This document shows, piece by piece, positions 25,537 through 34,517 of a stretch of 64,000 bases of DNA. The stretch's first letter is position 1; each line of letters starts with the position of its first letter. A program made the position numbers and the translations under genes. The DNA is taken from NCBI RefSeq assembly GCF_024746835.1, contig NZ_CP080531.1:6654001-6718000 (forward strand), written 5' to 3'. The notes below the pieces were generated by a model. It searched no databases. It was not told the DNA's origin and saw nothing but the letters and a program-made list of their open reading frames with translations. Source of the DNA: Mesorhizobium sp. AR02. Its GTDB lineage: Bacteria > Pseudomonadota > Alphaproteobacteria > Rhizobiales > Rhizobiaceae.

Positions 25537-25662
25537 ATGACCGACAAGCCGGCCACAACCTACGTCGTAAGCGTGTTCGAGAAACCGCATTGGCGCACCA
25601 TCCTCACCACCAAGGACAGGGCCAGCAGTCATCGGGCCTTGCGCACGTTGCGGAAAGGCTAG
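25537..25662 (+). CDS. small hypothetical protein (MTDKPATT family)
   Basis: A 41-residue protein, MTDKPATTYVVSVFEKPHWR followed by TILTTKDRASSHRALRTL. A truncated near-identical copy is at 24229-24291, so it belongs to a sequence repeated in this element. Its start overlaps the stop of a 12-codon frame, which suggests translational coupling. Function unknown. Confidence 0.5.
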   Translation: MTDKPATTYVVSVFEKPHWRTILTTKDRASSHRALRTLRKG

Positions 25663-25862
25663 CGCGCCGACTGTTTCTTGGCCTGTGCGGCGATAGCGCA
25701 GAGGAAGGCCAATGCAGCGGCATCGCATGCCTCCCGTGATGGCCCCTTGGCGAAAAGGACTGCGTCCGCGGCTGGTATTGTCAAGCCATGCTTTCTGGCG
25801 AATGAGGCGACTTCGTAAGGCTGATTTTCTGGTTGATTGCCGGCGTCGAAATCGTAATCCAT
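25659..25862 (-). CDS. small hypothetical protein, DUF3606-like
   Basis: A 67-residue acidic protein (MDYDFDAGNQPENQPYEV) with a helical core ASFARKHGLTIPAADAVLF. GGGAGGAATTC precedes this ATG, which is preferred to an upstream one. It resembles the basic protein at 22390-22572 around the GLT turn. Its stop overlaps that of the plus-strand gene on the left by a few bases. Confidence 0.55.
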   Translation of the reverse strand: MDYDFDAGNQPENQPYEVASFARKHGLTIPAADAVLFAKGPSREACDAAALAFLCAIAAQAKKQSAR

Positions 25863-26019
25863 AGATTGAATTCCTCCCAGTTCGCGACCTTTTCCCTCTC
25901 CGCCTGAGGTAAAATTAACTGCCGGGGTGTCGCGCGAGTCTAGCAACTCAGGATTGCGTAAATCGATATAACTCCGAAACCCGTCTACGTCTTGTTGTTT
26001 CCAAGCATCTAAGGATGCG

Positions 26020-26184
26020 GGATCCTGCTACGCGGCCAACGCGCTCCTTCGCTATCCGGCGGCGACGCTTGACGACCTCGCCGCCAAGGTGCGGGTGCAT
26101 CGCGTCTGGGAATACGACGGGCAGGACTTCAACTTCATTATGGACGACATAGCGCGTGTCGCCGGAAAAGGGGGTGTCGTATGA
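26020..26184 (+). pseudogene. 5'-truncated gene fragment
   Basis: An open frame without a start reads SCYAANALLRYPAATLDDLA, then VHRVWEYDGQDFNFIMDD, and ends at TGA overlapping the next gene's ATG (ATGA). The sequence is protein-like and coupled to its neighbour, so it is the 3' end of a former upstream gene of the pair. Family not recognised. Confidence 0.5.
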
Positions 26185-26438
26185 ACGCCGCCGTGTCTGT
26201 CGAGCCGGATCGGGGCCTAATCACCGAGGCTGATATCGATCGCGGCTATGATGCATGCGCGATAGTCCGCGTTTGCGAACTGGCGATGGAGCAAATTCCC
26301 GAGCTGGGCCAGGACGCTCTTGTCAACGAAGCCGTTGGCGACATCGTGAGGTTGTTGCGGATGGTGGGACAGATGACCGGGGCATCACTTAACGTCTTGG
26401 AGCTGGCAAAAACGAGACAGGCAGACACCAAAGCCTGA
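26181..26438 (+). CDS. small hypothetical protein
   Basis: An 85-residue acidic helical protein (MNAAVSVEPDRGLITEADID, with LAMEQIPELGQDALVNEA further on). Translationally coupled to the fragment before it and followed by a terminator. No domain recognised. Likely a real gene that has lost its upstream partner. Confidence 0.6.
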   Translation: MNAAVSVEPDRGLITEADIDRGYDACAIVRVCELAMEQIPELGQDALVNEAVGDIVRLLRMVGQMTGASLNVLELAKTRQADTKA

Positions 26439-26461
26439 TCAATTGCCCTTCGGACACTTGA
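26438..26461 (+). repeat. 24-base exact repeat, copy B
   Basis: Identical to 23665-23688. It starts in the last codons of the 26181 gene and leads into the terminator. Confidence 0.6.
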
Positions 26462-26490
26462 AGCCCGCTGCCTCACGGTGGCGGGCTTTT
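26461..26490 (+). terminator. terminator, shared-sequence type
   Basis: The stem AGCCCGC/GCGGGCT, with inner pairing CC/GG, is followed by four T's. A 22-base core (26464-26485) is repeated exactly in the terminator at 26906-26933. Confidence 0.8.
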
Positions 26491-26585
26491 GCACGCGACT
26501 GCGGAAACTGATCCAGAGCCCGGTCGCGGGAGGAACGAGTCGGCCAGCCTTCGCGTTATTCTCGATCGAACCGATGGAGGTAACC

Positions 26586-26882
26586 GTGAGGAAGCTGATA
26601 CTCGCATCCGTGCTCGCGATTGCTGGCACGGCCGCTGTAGTTGAACCGACGCAAGCGCAATTTCTTTTCTCGCCCTTCGGGGGCTATAACGGTGACTTTT
26701 TTGGTGGCTTCGGAGGATTTCCGCCCCCCTATCGCCACTATTACAACCGAGATTACTATGGTGACCAGTACTATGAGGAGCAATATCGCCCGTACTACCG
26801 ATACCACCACCACCACCGGCACTACTACCGGCACTACTACCACCACAGGCATCACCACCATAGGCACTACTACCGCTACTGA
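26586..26882 (+). CDS. His/Tyr-rich exported protein
   Basis: A 98-residue protein with a signal peptide (MRKLILASVLAIAGTAAVV to about residue 25), a glycine/phenylalanine-rich segment (FGGYNGDFFGGFGGF), then a tail of almost only histidine, tyrosine and arginine (about residues 50-98). GGAGGTAACC precedes the GTG start, so this is chosen over longer frames. The tail could bind metal ions in the periplasm or outside, which is inference. A terminator follows. Confidence 0.65.
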   Translation: MRKLILASVLAIAGTAAVVEPTQAQFLFSPFGGYNGDFFGGFGGFPPPYRHYYNRDYYGDQYYEEQYRPYYRYHHHHRHYYRHYYHHRHHHHRHYYRY

Positions 26883-26905
26883 AATACGACACGCTGTCGC
26901 ATTCG

Positions 26906-26933
26906 GCCCGCTGCCTCACGGTGGCGGGTTTTC
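26906..26933 (+). terminator. terminator after His/Tyr-rich gene
   Basis: CCCGC/GCGGG stem with CC/GG inner pairing and a T-rich tail. It has the same 22-base core as the terminator at 26461-26490. Confidence 0.75.
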
Positions 26934-27005
26934 CATTTTTGAGCTTTCCGTCGTTTTCTGGGTCAATGAAGCGGGGCTAGCAGATTGCTTCGCCCCGTGT
27001 AGTCG

Positions 27006-27296
27006 TCATTTCAGATGCAAGATGACTGAGCCCTCGCTCAGGGTTGGCGGAGCGACACCGATTCCTGACGCATTTTTCTTCACCCAGTCACGGGCCACAA
27101 CGACACTCTCATCGGTGCCCGCCTTGTCCTTGCAGACGGTCACGGAAAGTCCGCCATCGCCCGTTCTCATCAATGTATAACCGGTGAACCCTTTTACCTT
27201 CCGCAAAAGGGTTTCGATATCTCCCTTTTTGGCTTCGAGCAGATCAAACAGTTCCTTCGCACCCGTACCACTAAATTTTCTGACCACGGCATGCAT
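27006..27296 (-). CDS. conserved hypothetical protein, ABM-like
   Basis: A 96-residue protein (MHAVVRKFSGTGAKELFDLL) with alternating strand-helix pattern and GFTGYTLMRTGDGGLSVTVC near the middle, as in small dimeric alpha-beta-barrel proteins. GGGAGGACCGTGAC precedes this ATG; an upstream methionine-rich extension is rejected. Function unknown. Confidence 0.65.
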   Translation of the reverse strand: MHAVVRKFSGTGAKELFDLLEAKKGDIETLLRKVKGFTGYTLMRTGDGGLSVTVCKDKAGTDESVVVARDWVKKNASGIGVAPPTLSEGSVILHLK

Positions 27297-27723
27297 GTCA
27301 CGGTCCTCCCTTGTCATCATCATCTGTGACCGGGATTGGTTCGTCCGGCATCTCGGCACAGACGGTTAATAGCAAACAACTTAATGTCGATGGTTGCAAG
27401 GAAATGGCTGACTGCCCCTTGGGGGTTGGAGGGCAAGCCTGCGGTAGTCGCAGGAACTCCATCGAAAGCAACAGGTGAACAGGAAGCGAACAGACTGCTA
27501 CGTTTTTTGCAACTCAACGCTACGGTATAGGCCAGGACATCACAGGACGGAGAGGGGAGTAAGCCGCTCCAATCTTTTGACAAATAAGGCTTTTCCGGCA
27601 CACGAAGGGATACCTAAGGATGTTGGCGAGCGAATTTCAAGACCGGCCATCCCTCCAAGGCTTGAATTCATTAGCTTTTCTGGCTTTGAAGCTGCGTCTA
27701 AAGTGACCGCTGCTGCCGAATTG
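27297..27723. other. gene-free stretch with tRNA-Ser remnant
   Basis: 427 bases. They hold a TGCAAC repeat at 27508, its inverted form at 27393, and the tRNA-Ser 5'-half remnant at 27635-27659. I see no gene. Confidence 0.5.
27635..27659 (-). repeat. damaged copy of the tRNA-Ser 5' half (attachment-site remnant)
   Basis: TTTCAAGACCGG and CGGCCATCCCTCCAAG of the tRNA-Ser region recur here, fused across a 17-base deletion that removes the D-arm part. The alignment runs from the anticodon loop to one base or so beyond the tRNA 5' end. Confidence 0.7.
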
Positions 27724-27981
27724 CTACCGAATGGCCTTTTGTGCCTTGGCCTTTACCGCGCGCTGGATCACAGCGTCAACCTGTTCTGCTGCGTCGGCCT
27801 GCATTCCCGGCATGACGTGATTGTATAGGTCAAGTGTGATGCCGATGCTCGAATGACCCAGGCGTTCGTTGGCGATCTTGGGATGCACGCCGGCAGCCGA
27901 AAGCTGTGAAGCGTGGGGGTGCCGGAGAATCATGGAAGCGAATGCAGGGGTAGGGCGGCGCTGCCGATGATCGTGACCCAC
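27724..27981 (-). pseudogene. tyrosine integrase, C-terminal remnant 2
   Basis: The reading frame gives LRHPHASQLSAAGVHPKI, then LGHSSIGITLDLYNHVMPGM and an alanine-rich tail. It keeps the arginine of box II, the GHS histidine and the catalytic tyrosine of phage-type recombinases, but lacks the whole N-terminal and core-binding part (a full protein is about 380 residues). The usual LRHTHA reads LRHPHA. It sits on the same side of a tRNA-Ser half copy as remnant 1. Confidence 0.85.
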
Positions 27982-27983
27982 TC

Positions 27984-28316
27984 CTACGGGCTGACGAGGT
28001 CGCCATAGACGACGACGTGATGCTCGACGAATTCCGGCTTGTTGATCAGGTACTGATCGTCCTGGGGATAGTAGTGGGCCCGCTCAGGTTGTTCACCCGC
28101 ATAGGCCTTTACCGCTACCATGTCGGTCCACCAACTCAGGGCGCATATCTCCGTAACGCCGTCGCCAAGGTCGCGCAGTGTGATCTGGTGACCAAGATTG
28201 CCCTTGGTGGCGCCAAGCTCGTCGCCACCAGTCCCTGCCACGTAGCGCGCGTATTCGGCAGCCATCTGTGTGCGCACCGTCCCGCACCATCTTCGAAGAA
28301 TTACCTGCCGGGCCAT
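27984..28316 (-). CDS. antibiotic biosynthesis monooxygenase-like small protein
   Basis: A 110-residue protein. The N-terminal strand ILRRWCGTV, a helix (QMAAEYARYVAGTG), and DGVTEICALSWWTDMVAVKA resemble ABM-type dimeric alpha-beta-barrel proteins. It ends three bases before the integrase remnant's open frame. Role unknown. It marks the right part of the accessory segment. Confidence 0.55.
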   Translation of the reverse strand: MARQVILRRWCGTVRTQMAAEYARYVAGTGGDELGATKGNLGHQITLRDLGDGVTEICALSWWTDMVAVKAYAGEQPERAHYYPQDDQYLINKPEFVEHHVVVYGDLVSP

Positions 28317-28541
28317 TAACCTTAGCCTCCGCTATCTATCCCGTCACCTTAAGCCCGCATGCACATTCGCGCCACAATCTTGCCAGGTTCCGAACATAGT
28401 CGATTAATACCGTGATAAACAATTCCTGCGCACAAAGGATCGGGGTTCAAGGCGTCGTTGGTGTTGTCGAGTGAGTGCTTTGGCTCCTCTGCTGTTCGAA
28501 CGACGGCGTCTTGATTGAGACTGTAGGGGATTTCAGGAAAA

Positions 28542-29765
28542 ATGCAGGCTACGACGCGCCCGCGTTTTCGTCGCGCTTCCACGCTTACGCTGCTTGCCGC
28601 GTCGGCTGCCTTGCTGGCGGCTTGCGCGTCGCAGCCAGAGCCGAAGGCGATGGTGAACCCCAAGCATCGCTCCAAGGAATATTTCGCCGAAACCGAATAT
28701 GGCGTGAAGGCGAGCCCGCGCGCCAACTTCATGCGGCGTGGAGGCGGTCGCGACCAGCTCGGCAAACCCTATCAGGTTCGCGGCAAGTGGTATTATCCCA
28801 AGGAAGATCGGCACTACGCCAAGGTCGGCCTGGCCTCGTGGTATGGCGACGCCTTCCATGGCCGGCTGACCGCCAATGGCGAAGTCTATGACATGACGCA
28901 TCTGACTGCGGCGCATCCGACCATGCCGCTGCCGAGCTATGCCCGTGTCACCAACCTTGAAACCGGCAGTTCGGTCATCGTTCGCGTCAACGACCGGGGG
29001 CCATATCATGAAGGCCGCATCATCGACGTCTCGGAGCGCGCGGCGCAGATGCTCGACTACGACAAGGTCGGCACCGCGAAGGTCAAGGTCGAATATGTCG
29101 GTCGCGCACCGCTCGATGGCGACGACGACCAGTATCTGATGGCATCCTACCATCCAGGCAACAGGATCCCAGATCCGTCGGATGGTCTGCCAACCGGCGT
29201 CATGGTGGCCATGAACGGGCCGTCACCAAGCGTGCCGGTGGGCGCCGCGGCCGTACCGTTCCCCGGTCAGCTGACGAATTCCGGTCAGGCCGTGCAACCG
29301 TCTCTTTCGGCGCAGGCACCGGCCTTCGGCGACCTGGTGCTGCCCGATTTCGGACCGATCGTTCCGGAACGCCCGGAGATCGGCTTGCCACCGCAGTCGC
29401 CGTTTGCCATGGCGTCGCTGTCCTATGCGAATGAACGCGTTCAGCGCGCCGATGTCTTTGCCGCACTGGACGACAGCGGCATGTCGCCCGCCGACATCCT
29501 GCGGTCGTGGAAAAAGTCCAATCCGCAAGCGTCGCCGTCCAGTTCCGACTATGTCGCCGCCGGCACGTTCGACGACGCCGCCGAAGCCAAGCGCGTGGCC
29601 GCGGCACTTCAGCCCTTCGGCAGAACAGAGATCCAGCGTTCCGATCTCGACGGCAATGACTGGTATGCGGTCAATCTCTATCCGAATGGCCATGGCGGGC
29701 TGGACGAGTTGCTGCAGGCGGCATGGTCGCACGGTGCGCCGGACGCTCTGGCTGTGCGCAACTGA
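28542..29765 (+). CDS. rlpA: RlpA-type septal ring lytic transglycosylase / lipoprotein
   Basis: A 407-residue lipoprotein. The signal peptide ends in the lipobox LLAAC with C28. A double-psi beta-barrel domain (GLASWYGDAFHGRLTANGE through VRVNDRGPYHEGRIIDVS) spans about residues 100-185. The C-terminal 75 residues look like a SPOR domain (SDYVAAGTFDDAAEAKRVA) that binds denuded peptidoglycan at division sites. A long proline-rich linker joins the two. It is followed within 83 bases by the DacF-like gene, so a cell-wall pair is likely. Confidence 0.9.
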   Translation: MQATTRPRFRRASTLTLLAASAALLAACASQPEPKAMVNPKHRSKEYFAETEYGVKASPRANFMRRGGGRDQLGKPYQVRGKWYYPKEDRHYAKVGLASWYGDAFHGRLTANGEVYDMTHLTAAHPTMPLPSYARVTNLETGSSVIVRVNDRGPYHEGRIIDVSERAAQMLDYDKVGTAKVKVEYVGRAPLDGDDDQYLMASYHPGNRIPDPSDGLPTGVMVAMNGPSPSVPVGAAAVPFPGQLTNSGQAVQPSLSAQAPAFGDLVLPDFGPIVPERPEIGLPPQSPFAMASLSYANERVQRADVFAALDDSGMSPADILRSWKKSNPQASPSSSDYVAAGTFDDAAEAKRVAAALQPFGRTEIQRSDLDGNDWYAVNLYPNGHGGLDELLQAAWSHGAPDALAVRN

Positions 29766-29848
29766 TCTATTTTGCCCGCGCGGTTGATCCGGCGGAAAAA
29801 ACCCTGATAGCTTGGCTGTGCCAAAACCGGCAAACGGGTCGAGATTTC

Positions 29849-31015
29849 ATGCAGTTGCGCGCCTTTCCGCCATTTGCCGGCTTTCTGGGACTGGCTTTGC
29901 TGCTGCTTTCCCTCGCGCCAGCCCACGCGCAGCTTTTCGAGACCAAGGCCACACAGGCGTTCATGATCGATGCCGACACCGGCACGGTGCTGTTCTCGAA
30001 AGACGCCGACAAGCCGATCCCGCCGGCCTCGATGGCCAAGCTGATGACCATCGAAGTGGTTTTCAACGCCATCAAATCCGGGCGCCTCAAACTCGACGAC
30101 ACGTTCGTGGTCAGCGAAAACGCCTGGCGCAAGGGCGGCGCGCCGTCGGGAACATCGACGATGTTTGCCAAGCTCAAATCGGCGATCCGCCTCGAGGACC
30201 TGATCCAGGGTGTGACCGTGCAGGCGGCCAATGACGGCTGCATCGTCATCGCCGAAGGCATGGCTGGATCCGAGGACAATTTTGCCGCGCAAATGACAGA
30301 ACGGGCCCGCCAGATCGGCCTGAAAACATCGACTTTCGTCAATTCGACCGGCCTGCCGGCCGACGGCCAGCAGACGACGGTGCGCGAACTGGCGCAGCTG
30401 GCGCTGCATCTGTGGCGCGATTATCCGGATTTCTATCGCTACTACGGCCTGAAGGATTTCACCTGGAACAAGATCTCGCAGAAGAACCGCAACCCGCTGC
30501 TGGCCACGGACATCGGCGTCGACGGTCTGGCTGTTGGCGCGAGCGAGGTGTCCGGTTTCGGCATTGTCGCTTCGGTCAGCCACGACGGCACGCGGGTGAT
30601 CGCGGCGATGAGCGGGCTGGCCAATGATAAGGAACGTGCCGAAGAGGCTCGGAAACTGCTCGACTGGGGCGTCCGCTCCTTCGAGAAGACCGAGATCTTC
30701 GCCAAGGACGAGGTGGTCGGCGAGGCCCAGGTTTTTGGCGGTGCGAAATCCGGCGTGACTCTGAAGGCAAAGGGACCGATCGACATCTTCCTGCCGATCA
30801 CCAACCGCGACAAGCTGACGGCCAGGATCGTCTATACCGGCCCGGTTGCGGCACCCGTGGAGGAGGGCCAGCCGGTGGGTGCGCTGCGCGTCTGGATCGG
30901 CGACACGCTGAGCCAGGAGACGCCGCTTTTCGCTGCTGAATCGATCGGTGTCGGCACGTTGCCGCAGCGCGCGCTCGATGCGGTCAAGGAACTGGCGATC
31001 GGCTGGCTGCGATAA
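29849..31015 (+). CDS. D-alanyl-D-alanine carboxypeptidase family protein with altered motifs
   Basis: A 388-residue exported protein (signal peptide to AHA, about residue 27) of the PBP5/DacF (S11) family. The nucleophile motif SMAK (S61, K64) is intact. The second motif, usually SxN, reads A126-A127-N128. The third, usually KTG, reads A228-V229-G230. A C-terminal PBP5-type domain follows. With two of three catalytic motifs altered, activity as a DD-carboxypeptidase is doubtful. It may be a peptidoglycan-binding homologue. Downstream it leads into tmk within 11 to 82 bases, depending on the start of that gene. Confidence 0.88.
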   Translation: MQLRAFPPFAGFLGLALLLLSLAPAHAQLFETKATQAFMIDADTGTVLFSKDADKPIPPASMAKLMTIEVVFNAIKSGRLKLDDTFVVSENAWRKGGAPSGTSTMFAKLKSAIRLEDLIQGVTVQAANDGCIVIAEGMAGSEDNFAAQMTERARQIGLKTSTFVNSTGLPADGQQTTVRELAQLALHLWRDYPDFYRYYGLKDFTWNKISQKNRNPLLATDIGVDGLAVGASEVSGFGIVASVSHDGTRVIAAMSGLANDKERAEEARKLLDWGVRSFEKTEIFAKDEVVGEAQVFGGAKSGVTLKAKGPIDIFLPITNRDKLTARIVYTGPVAAPVEEGQPVGALRVWIGDTLSQETPLFAAESIGVGTLPQRALDAVKELAIGWLR

Positions 31016-31097
31016 CACCGACGGCATGGACGTTTTCGCGAACGCGGACTATCTAGAGCGCAACAATCCACTCCAACCTGGACAAAGGCCCTTTCGA

Positions 31098-31772
31098 TTG
31101 GCGCGCGGATTTTTCATCACCTTCGAAGGCGGCGAAGGCGCAGGCAAGTCGACGCAGATCGAGCGGCTGGCGAGGAAGATGCGCGCCAAGAAGTATGATG
31201 TCCTGCTCACACGCGAACCAGGCGGCTCGCCGGGCGCCGAAGCGGTCAGGCATGTGCTGCTTTCAGGGGCGGCCGAGCCATTCGGGCCGAAGATGGAAGC
31301 GCTGCTCTTCGCCGCCGCCCGTTCCGACCATGTCGAACAGGTCATCCGGCCGGCGGTCGAACGCGGCTCCATCGTGCTTTGCGACCGTTTCCTGGATTCC
31401 TCGCGCGTCTACCAAGGCGTCACCGGCGGGATCGACCCGGCGTTCATGGATGCGCTGGAACAGGTCGCCATCAACGGCATGATGCCCGACATGACGCTGA
31501 TCTTCGATATCGATCCGGCCGAGGGTCTGAGGCGCGCGACGCTGCGGCGCGGCAGCGATGCCGACGCGGATCGCTTCGAGAAGGAAACGCTTGCCATCCA
31601 TCAGGCCCGTCGCGAGGCCTTCCTGGCGATCGCCGCGGCCGAGCCGGAACGCTGCATCGTCGTCGACGCGTCCGCCGATCCCGACGCGGTGGAGCACGTC
31701 GTCACCGCGGCCGTGTTCGCGGCGCTGGAGGCGAGGGCACCCGCGCGCAACAGGCAGGCCGCACCGGTATGA
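31098..31772 (+). CDS. tmk: thymidylate kinase
   Basis: Phosphorylates dTMP to dTDP. The P-loop [11 protein letters not shown] lies at residues 8-18, the DR(Y/F) motif is CDRFLDSS and the lid is rich in arginine (RRATLRRGS). The TTG at 31098, giving an N terminus like the family ([11 protein letters not shown]), has AAAGG upstream. An ATG at 31026 would add 24 residues unlike the family. Both are possible. The stop overlaps the holB start (ATGA). Confidence 0.92.
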   Translation: MARGFFITFEGGEGAGKSTQIERLARKMRAKKYDVLLTREPGGSPGAEAVRHVLLSGAAEPFGPKMEALLFAAARSDHVEQVIRPAVERGSIVLCDRFLDSSRVYQGVTGGIDPAFMDALEQVAINGMMPDMTLIFDIDPAEGLRRATLRRGSDADADRFEKETLAIHQARREAFLAIAAAEPERCIVVDASADPDAVEHVVTAAVFAALEARAPARNRQAAPV

Positions 31773-32824
31773 TCTTCGAACGCATCGCCCCGGAACAGCA
31801 TGACACGCTGGACGGCGTGCCCGAACCATCCGAAACGCCTCGCCTGGTCGGGCACGGGCAGGCGGCCGAGATGCTCGCCGCCGCCTATCGGTCGGGAAAG
31901 CTGCCGCATGCGCTGATCTTTGCCGGACCGGTCGGCATCGGCAAGGCGACGCTCGCCTTCCATCTCGCGCATCACCTGCTGAAGCACCCAGCCTTCGCGC
32001 AGGCGCCGGAAAGCCTTGCCATTCCCGATCCGGCCTCGCCGCTGTTTCGCCAGATCGCAACCGGAGCCCATCCGGGCGTGCTGCATCTGACGCGGCCGCT
32101 GAACGACAAGACCAAGAGCTTCAAGACCGTCGTCACTGTCGACGAGATCCGCAGGGTTAGCCGCTTCCTGTCGATGACCTCGCATGACGGCAGCTACCGG
32201 GTCGTCATCGTCGATCCCGCCGACGACATGAATGCCAATGCCGCCAATGCCTTGCTGAAGAACCTTGAGGAGCCGCCGGCGCGAACGCTGTTCATTCTCA
32301 TCGTCCATGCGCCGGGCAGTCTGCTGCCGACGATCCGTTCGCGCTGCCAGGTGATACGCCTGACGCCGCTCGACGCCGACGATTTGCTGGCGGTGCTGCA
32401 GACCGCCGAGCCGCCGCCGCCGGACGATCCGGCCGCGCGGGCGGCACTTGTCGAACGGGCAGGGGGCAGCGCGCGCAACGCGATCCTTTTGACGCAATAT
32501 GGCGGGCTGGAGATCGCCGAGACGCTCGATGCGCTGGTGGCGAAGGGAAGGAGCGACATCGGCGAAGCCTATCGGCTCGCGGAAGCCGTCGCCGGCCGCG
32601 ACCAGGCGATCCAGTTCGATATCTTCAACCGCCGGGCGCTCGACTTGTTGTCGGACGCCGCGAGCCAGGCGGCGCTGTCGGGTGATCTCGCGCGGGCCAA
32701 AATCCTGTCGGACACTTGGCATGAGGCGCTGGACGCTATATCTGAGACCGACACCTACAATCTCGACAAGAAGCAGCACGCCTTGACCATGATCGACCGC
32801 CTGAATTCTGCGATGCGGATGTGA
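31769..32824 (+). CDS. holB: DNA polymerase III subunit delta prime
   Basis: A 351-residue clamp-loader subunit with an AAA+ N-terminal domain. Its P loop GPVGIGKAT has alanine in place of the usual serine or threonine, in line with delta-prime subunits not needing ATP binding. [12 protein letters not shown] is the box with the sensor region, and SRCQ is the arginine-finger motif (SRC). Coupled to tmk by an overlap, as in many bacteria. The C-terminal domain is helical. Confidence 0.93.
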   Translation: MIFERIAPEQHDTLDGVPEPSETPRLVGHGQAAEMLAAAYRSGKLPHALIFAGPVGIGKATLAFHLAHHLLKHPAFAQAPESLAIPDPASPLFRQIATGAHPGVLHLTRPLNDKTKSFKTVVTVDEIRRVSRFLSMTSHDGSYRVVIVDPADDMNANAANALLKNLEEPPARTLFILIVHAPGSLLPTIRSRCQVIRLTPLDADDLLAVLQTAEPPPPDDPAARAALVERAGGSARNAILLTQYGGLEIAETLDALVAKGRSDIGEAYRLAEAVAGRDQAIQFDIFNRRALDLLSDAASQAALSGDLARAKILSDTWHEALDAISETDTYNLDKKQHALTMIDRLNSAMRM

Positions 32825-32836
32825 CGGACTTCCTGG

Positions 32837-32882
32837 TGCATGCCGCTGCCCCAAAACCGGGGCTACTTTTGGCCGGCATGCA
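32837..32882. repeat. intergenic palindrome (RIME-like)
   Basis: TGCATGCCG and CGGCATGCA form outer 9-bp arms, and GCCCC/GGGGC an inner stem around AAAACC. This is like the palindromic mosaic elements scattered between genes in rhizobial genomes. It separates holB from metG. Confidence 0.55.
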
Positions 32883-32963
32883 TTGGCCTCGGGATGGCAA
32901 TCGCCATTCCGATGCGATATCCACCGCCACGGCTTCCATTCAGACATTCATGATGGTTCATTC

Positions 32964-34517
32964 ATGTCACGCGACACATTCTACATCACGACCGCGATTT
33001 CCTATCCGAACGGCAAGCCGCATATCGGCCATGCCTACGAACTGATCGCCACCGACGCGCTTGCGCGCTTCCAGCGGCTCGACGGCAAGCAGGTGTTCTT
33101 CCTCACCGGCACCGATGAGCACGGCATCAAGATGCTGCAGACGGCGAAGCGCGACGGCATTTCGGCGCGAGAACTGGCCGATCGCAACTCGGCCGATTTC
33201 AAGCGCATGGCGACCGCACTCAACGCCTCCAATGACGATTTCATCCGCACCACCGAAGAGCGGCATTACGCGTCCTCGCAGGCGATCTGGAAGGCGATGG
33301 ACGCCAATGGTGACATCTACAAGGGCGGCTATGCCGGCTGGTATTCGGTGCGCGACGAAGCCTATTACGGCGAGGAGGAGACGGAGGTCCGTCCCGACAA
33401 TATCCGCTACGGGCCACAGGGAACGCCGGTCGAATGGGTTGAGGAAGAGAGTTATTTCTTCCGGCTGTCGGCCTACCAGGACAAGCTCATTGCGCTCTAC
33501 GAAAACCAGCCCGACTTCATCGGTCCGGCCGAGCGCCGCAATGAGGTGATGAGTTTCGTCAAATCCGGATTGAAGGACCTGTCGATCTCGCGCACCACCT
33601 TCGACTGGGGCGTACCGGTGCCTGGCGACGACAAGCACGTGATGTATGTCTGGGTCGATGCGCTGACCAATTACATCACCGGCGTCGGCTATCCCGATGA
33701 AAGTGATGAGAAATGGCGCTTCTGGCCGGCCGATGCACATATCATCGGCAAGGACATCGTTCGCTTCCACGCGGTCTACTGGCCGGCCTTCTTGATGTCG
33801 GCCGGCATCCCGCTGCCGAAGCGCGTTTTCGGCCACGGCTTCCTGTTCAACCGCGGCGAGAAGATGTCGAAATCGGTCGGCAACGTCATCGACCCGTTCA
33901 CCATGGTCGAGCACTACGGTCTCGACCAGGTGCGCTACTTCTTCCTGCGCGAGGTGCCGTTCGGCCAGGACGGCAGCTACAGCCATGAAGCGATCGTCAA
34001 CCGCACCAACGCCGATCTCGCCAACGGCCTCGGCAATCTGGCGCAGCGCTCGCTGTCGATGATCGCCAAGAACTGCGGCGGCGTGGTGCCGAAGCGCGGC
34101 GAGCTGACCGATGCCGACAGCGCGATCCTGGATCAGGCGGCGGCGGCTCTGGCCACCGCGCGCAAAGCAATGGCCGGGCAAGGCATTCATCTGGCACTGG
34201 CGGCGATCTTCGATGTAGTGGCGGAAGCCGATCGATACTTCGCTGGACAGGCACCATGGGCGCTTAAGAAAACCGATCCGGAACGCATGGAAACGGTGCT
34301 GTGGACGACCGCCGAGGTGGTTCGACGCGTCACTGTGCTGTGCCAGCCCTTTGTTCCGGGGTCGGCCACGAAGCTGCTCGACCTGCTGGCGGCGCCGGCG
34401 GACAAGCGCAACTTCGTGCATGTCCACGCGGACTATGCGCTTGTGCCCGGCACGGCATTGCCCGTGCCGGAGGGCGTATTTCCGCGTTATGTCGAACAGA
34501 CGAGCGCGAACGCCTGA
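32964..34517 (+). CDS. metG: methionyl-tRNA synthetase
   Basis: A 517-residue class I synthetase. HIGH is at residues 20-23 (GKPHIGHAY) and KMSKS at 300-304. There are no zinc-knuckle cysteine pairs and no C-terminal tRNA-binding domain, so it is the short form common in alphaproteobacteria. The ATG giving MSRDTFYIT is chosen. Its stop overlaps the tatD-family start (TGATG-type). Confidence 0.96.
   Translation: MSRDTFYITTAISYPNGKPHIGHAYELIATDALARFQRLDGKQVFFLTGTDEHGIKMLQTAKRDGISARELADRNSADFKRMATALNASNDDFIRTTEERHYASSQAIWKAMDANGDIYKGGYAGWYSVRDEAYYGEEETEVRPDNIRYGPQGTPVEWVEEESYFFRLSAYQDKLIALYENQPDFIGPAERRNEVMSFVKSGLKDLSISRTTFDWGVPVPGDDKHVMYVWVDALTNYITGVGYPDESDEKWRFWPADAHIIGKDIVRFHAVYWPAFLMSAGIPLPKRVFGHGFLFNRGEKMSKSVGNVIDPFTMVEHYGLDQVRYFFLREVPFGQDGSYSHEAIVNRTNADLANGLGNLAQRSLSMIAKNCGGVVPKRGELTDADSAILDQAAAALATARKAMAGQGIHLALAAIFDVVAEADRYFAGQAPWALKKTDPERMETVLWTTAEVVRRVTVLCQPFVPGSATKLLDLLAAPADKRNFVHVHADYALVPGTALPVPEGVFPRYVEQTSANA

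Larger units (their letters stand above)
20427..27660. mobile_element. degraded element(s) integrated at tRNA-Ser
   Basis: Bounded on the left by tRNA-Ser and on the right by a damaged copy of the tRNA's 5' half (27635-27659). Inside, next to the tRNA, is a decayed tyrosine integrase 3' end. The remaining content is tiny genes, fragments and short repeats, unlike the dense core on both sides. A second integrase remnant just beyond the right copy indicates at least one more, tandem, element. No conjugation or phage structural genes survive. Confidence 0.65.

Noticed and set aside
20427..28316. CRISPR array or retron in the repeat-rich accessory region
   Set aside because: The repeats are dispersed in two or three copies with no regular spacing, and no cas or reverse transcriptase gene is present.
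31026..31097. Upstream ATG start for thymidylate kinase
   Set aside because: It would add 24 residues unlike the family. The TTG at 31098 with AAAGG fits better, though this is not certain.
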